From the NCBI GenBank assembly GCA_914767715.1, contig OU612072.1, forward strand, positions 6,326,001 through 6,390,000: a stretch of DNA of 64,000 nt, given 5' to 3'. Under the pieces are notes generated by a model. It had not been told where the DNA came from and made no database searches. It saw only the letters and a list, made by a program, of their open reading frames with translations. How positions within the stretch are numbered: the stretch's first letter is position 1; every line of letters begins with the position of its first letter. Positions 61,303-64,000 of the stretch are shown here, one piece after another. This DNA is from Membranipora membranacea (taxonomy: Eukaryota > Bryozoa > Gymnolaemata > Cheilostomatida > Membraniporidae). Made by a program: the position numbers and the translations under genes.

Positions 61303-63628
61303 GGTAGGTACGAAAAACCGAACCACGAACTCACGAACTACGAACCCTCTAAAAACCGAACTCAGGATTATCCTCTCCTGCTTAAATCAATTTGCTCAAA
61401 GTTTAAATTGTCAGTAGCCAATGAAATGTCATGTTTTTGATAAGTGACCAATAATATAACAGACATCAAACTTTGACTTTTAATAGAGCTCATTGCATCC
61501 TAACTAGGTGCACAAGCTCAAAGTCACTTGATGAAAAATTATGGAGAGCAAGATGGCACAGTTTGGTACACACCAAGCAGATGTAAAATTAGTCATGATG
61601 AATCCAAATGAACTTTTGCATTGGAGAGAGGAATGGTTTGACTATATATTCCTGCAAGTTTGAAAATGATGGAAGTATGTGGAGCTACTACAGAAGGCTG
61701 TAATGGATGACACACCTCACTTATTTATTAGAAATGGTCACAGTTTAATAAATTGGAGCCCCTTTGACTCGTCACAGGAGGAGCAGAAGGCTGCCACCTG
61801 AATCATCACATCTCAACAGAGTTAACAAGTATGTACTATGGGTGTTGGCCTATCTTGAAATATTGTTTTGAAGGTTCATGGCTGTTCTTTGGTTTCAAAC
61901 CAATGAATGAACTAAACCTCAGTTTAGTTCATTGTTCAAACAAAGCATGAGGGGGAAAGTAGGACCTCTAATATACATTATAATTCTTCTATAAAAAATT
62001 GAGCTTATTTACTATATAACTATAACTGTTAGGTCTTTCATACAGCATTTCGTGCTACTCTAAGAGATATCGGATCAGTGTTGCCTCTCTGAAATTTACA
62101 TTAGCTTGATCAGGCTTGATCATCTATGAAATGATTCTATGAAAGTGGTTAGGCAAATACTATATTAACTGCATATTGCAATAACTAACATAAGAAATCT
62201 TGTGTTTGTAGATATCAATGTGGGCCCTTACTCATTACAACTTCAGCTATTGATTTCTCTGACTCGTACCACAGAATACCAAAAAATGCCTGTTTTTCTT
62301 ATTTTGGTCAGATGGTCAGACTAACATGCTCAATGCTGTACTATAGCTGTGTAACGAATTCAGGTTCAAGCTCTGGTGGCCCGGACTAAACTGATAATGA
62401 TAATATCCTAGTCTTCTGCAACGGCCTCGTGTAAACCAACTACATTGTAATTAAGCTGCAAGTTGGGTCAGGTATGTACCAAAATTAATTGGTGTATTAT
62501 TCATTTTATCCCAGCCGAGCATGATTGATAGATGTAATGTGGTGTGAACTTCACCAGTCACCACTAGCCATAAAAAAGCAAATAATATTAACCGGCAATG
62601 ACGAAACGGGAAGCTTGCCTCATGCTGCCCTAAAGCTATGAGTAGAGCGCAGTGAGCAAAAAGTGAGTTATAAATTTTAACTGATAATAACATGACATAA
62701 TATCAAACACATCTCTTTGAATTTGAATGTGATATTTTCTGTTTTTTTTTTAGTTACGCAGTACCAGAAGACCCAGCACAAACCTCGTGATAGCTGGTGT
62801 GCAACAGTTATGGCTTGATAGTTAGCTTACTGTCATTAACAACATACATTGCCACTGGATAGGAACTGCTTTATGTCCCCAATAGTCTACCATCACATGT
62901 GTATTCACAGCCATGAATGCTCACACTTCAGTAATAATCCACCTGGGCCATTACTATTCTCTCAGGCCATTTGTCTGCCTCTCATTTTGCCTCTATTTCA
63001 GGCACCATAATATACAAATAAGTTCATTGAATACACTTGTAAACACCATCAACAGTCTCTTCTCTGAACCATTACCCTTATTTGAATGCGCATATAATAT
63101 GTTATCTGCTTGGATCACCTTATCACTCAAACAGTGCAATGATCACATAAACAAAGTATTTGCAAGCATCATTTAGTAAGTAAAAGGATCACTGCGTGCA
63201 TTTGTGCATAATCACTCAATTTTCCAGGATCAGTCGCACCACCATGGTAATAATCACTAAGTTTGAACTTGGTGGCTCCCAGCTCTCCGGAACCTCTGTC
63301 TCAATCTTGAAATCGTTCAAGCCATGATCTAGCCTGGCGTCTTCTCTAGAACAAAATTCCCTTCTTTGTTCAGTCGGAGACAAACTCCCTGCTCCCCTCC
63401 CTATTCCCTTCCCTCTCTCCCTGCTCCTATGTCCTAAACTCTCTGCTGGGATTGGAGTTGTCCTCTACCATTTGCCAAAGTGCAAGAGAGGATAACTGTT
63501 CATCAAAGTTTTGACATTTTGTTACAAAGATCATCATTGGACGAAATTATGTTACCAGACACATTGAAGGTTCGGTTTTTTAAAGGTTCGTAGCTTGTGA
63601 GTTCGTGGTTCGGTTTTTCGTACCTACC
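61303..63628. mobile_element. 2.3 kb element with long terminal inverted repeats, non-autonomous
   Basis: The left end, 61303-61361, starts GGTAGGTACGAAAAACCGAA and continues with CACGAACTCACGAACTACGA. The right end, 63569-63628, is its inverted copy with only a few changes. The interior has no ORF resembling a transposase; the longest open pieces are under 90 residues. An opened stretch at 61541-61660 (MESKMAQFG...NELLHWREEW) looks slightly protein-like but is not recognised. No target duplication is obvious. Confidence 0.7.
61906..61933. repeat. Perfect 12 bp-arm hairpin inside the 2.3 kb element
   Basis: AATGAACTAAAC, loop CTCA, GTTTAGTTCATT. Confidence 0.6.
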
Positions 63629-63718
63629 GACATTGCTATTACTGATTGGCATTGTGCTTGGAATTTAGATCAGTCGCAATGTGTTACAATCAGCATACTA
63701 AGGGCAATGACTAATCTT

Positions 63719-63862
63719 ACTAAGGGTATTTATAATCTTTGCTAAAGGGAACTTTGGATCGCATTGAAACATTGCACCAGAGTTATCAACTGAAAATTTA
63801 ATGATCCCGTGTGATATTAATATTGTGTAAGAATGTGATCAAAGATTATAAATACTAAGATA
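63719..63862. repeat. Inverted repeat with AAAGATTATAAATACTAAG ends
   Basis: ACTAAGGGTATTTATAATCTTT (63719-63746) faces AAAGATTATAAATACTAAG (63840-63860). The same TTTATAATCTTTG or AAAGATTATAA word also occurs at 40027 and at 61290, right beside the 2.3 kb element. Confidence 0.55.
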
Positions 63863-64000
63863 TGATACTCCTATCAAACTGCGGTCTTCAGTTGAATAGG
63901 CAAGCGGGGCATGAAAACGAGTGTTACCCTTCAATTATGAGCTTTATGATTAGTGGCTTTCAAAAGAATTTCAATAGGAAATTCAAAATTTACACAGGTA

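Noticed and set aside
1-64000. CRISPR arrays, phage, operons or bacterial defence systems
   Set aside because: The window is animal nuclear DNA with spliced genes. No regularly spaced repeats or prokaryotic gene clusters are present.

Overview
This window comes from an animal nuclear genome. Genes are split by GT-AG introns, the two conserved genes are metazoan (a sodium/calcium exchanger and a ciliary dynein regulatory complex subunit), and AT-rich non-coding sequence full of small fold-back repeats, tRNA-like sequences and broken retroelements fills the rest. The sequence fits a free-living, probably marine, invertebrate. I cannot place the phylum from the sequence alone.

Layout. (1) 592-24640, minus strand: a complete SLC8-family Na+/Ca2+ exchanger. 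I rebuilt it as 17 coding exons whose phases all agree, giving 905 residues ending in a normal stop. A splice acceptor precedes the ATG, so a 5' UTR exon lies further upstream; a candidate sits near 45814-46060 across an intron of about 21 kb. (2) 47631-51202, plus strand: an eight-exon gene for a 492-residue single-pass membrane protein with a long Lys/Glu-rich tail that I do not recognise. (3) 51990-52520, minus strand: an intronless 176-residue ankyrin-repeat protein with an almost pure lysine tail. (4) 52831-54757, plus strand: a four-exon EFCAB2/DRC8 orthologue, head-to-head with the ankyrin gene across 310 bp holding a clean nuclear-receptor motif. (5) 53980-56800: duplicated short repeats. 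(6) 57058-59307: a decayed Ty3/gypsy retrotransposon (Gag zinc knuckles, protease, broken reverse transcriptase) joined directly to the 3' end of a non-LTR element. (7) 59308-64000: no recognised gene, but several inverted-repeat elements, including a 2.3 kb element bounded by inverted repeats of about 58 bp.

How the genes relate. The exchanger moves Ca2+ across the plasma membrane and DRC8 is an EF-hand protein of the ciliary axoneme, but nothing shows they are co-regulated. The one arrangement that suggests shared control is the divergent ankyrin/DRC8 pair. No prokaryote-style operon, CRISPR array or defence system is present. The most unusual content is the range of fold-back elements, including one with TA target duplications that carries a tRNA-Ala-like sequence and lies next to an exchanger splice acceptor, and the unrecognised membrane protein. 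All exon models were made by eye from splice consensus, reading phase and homology to remembered family motifs; no alignment or transcript evidence was available.
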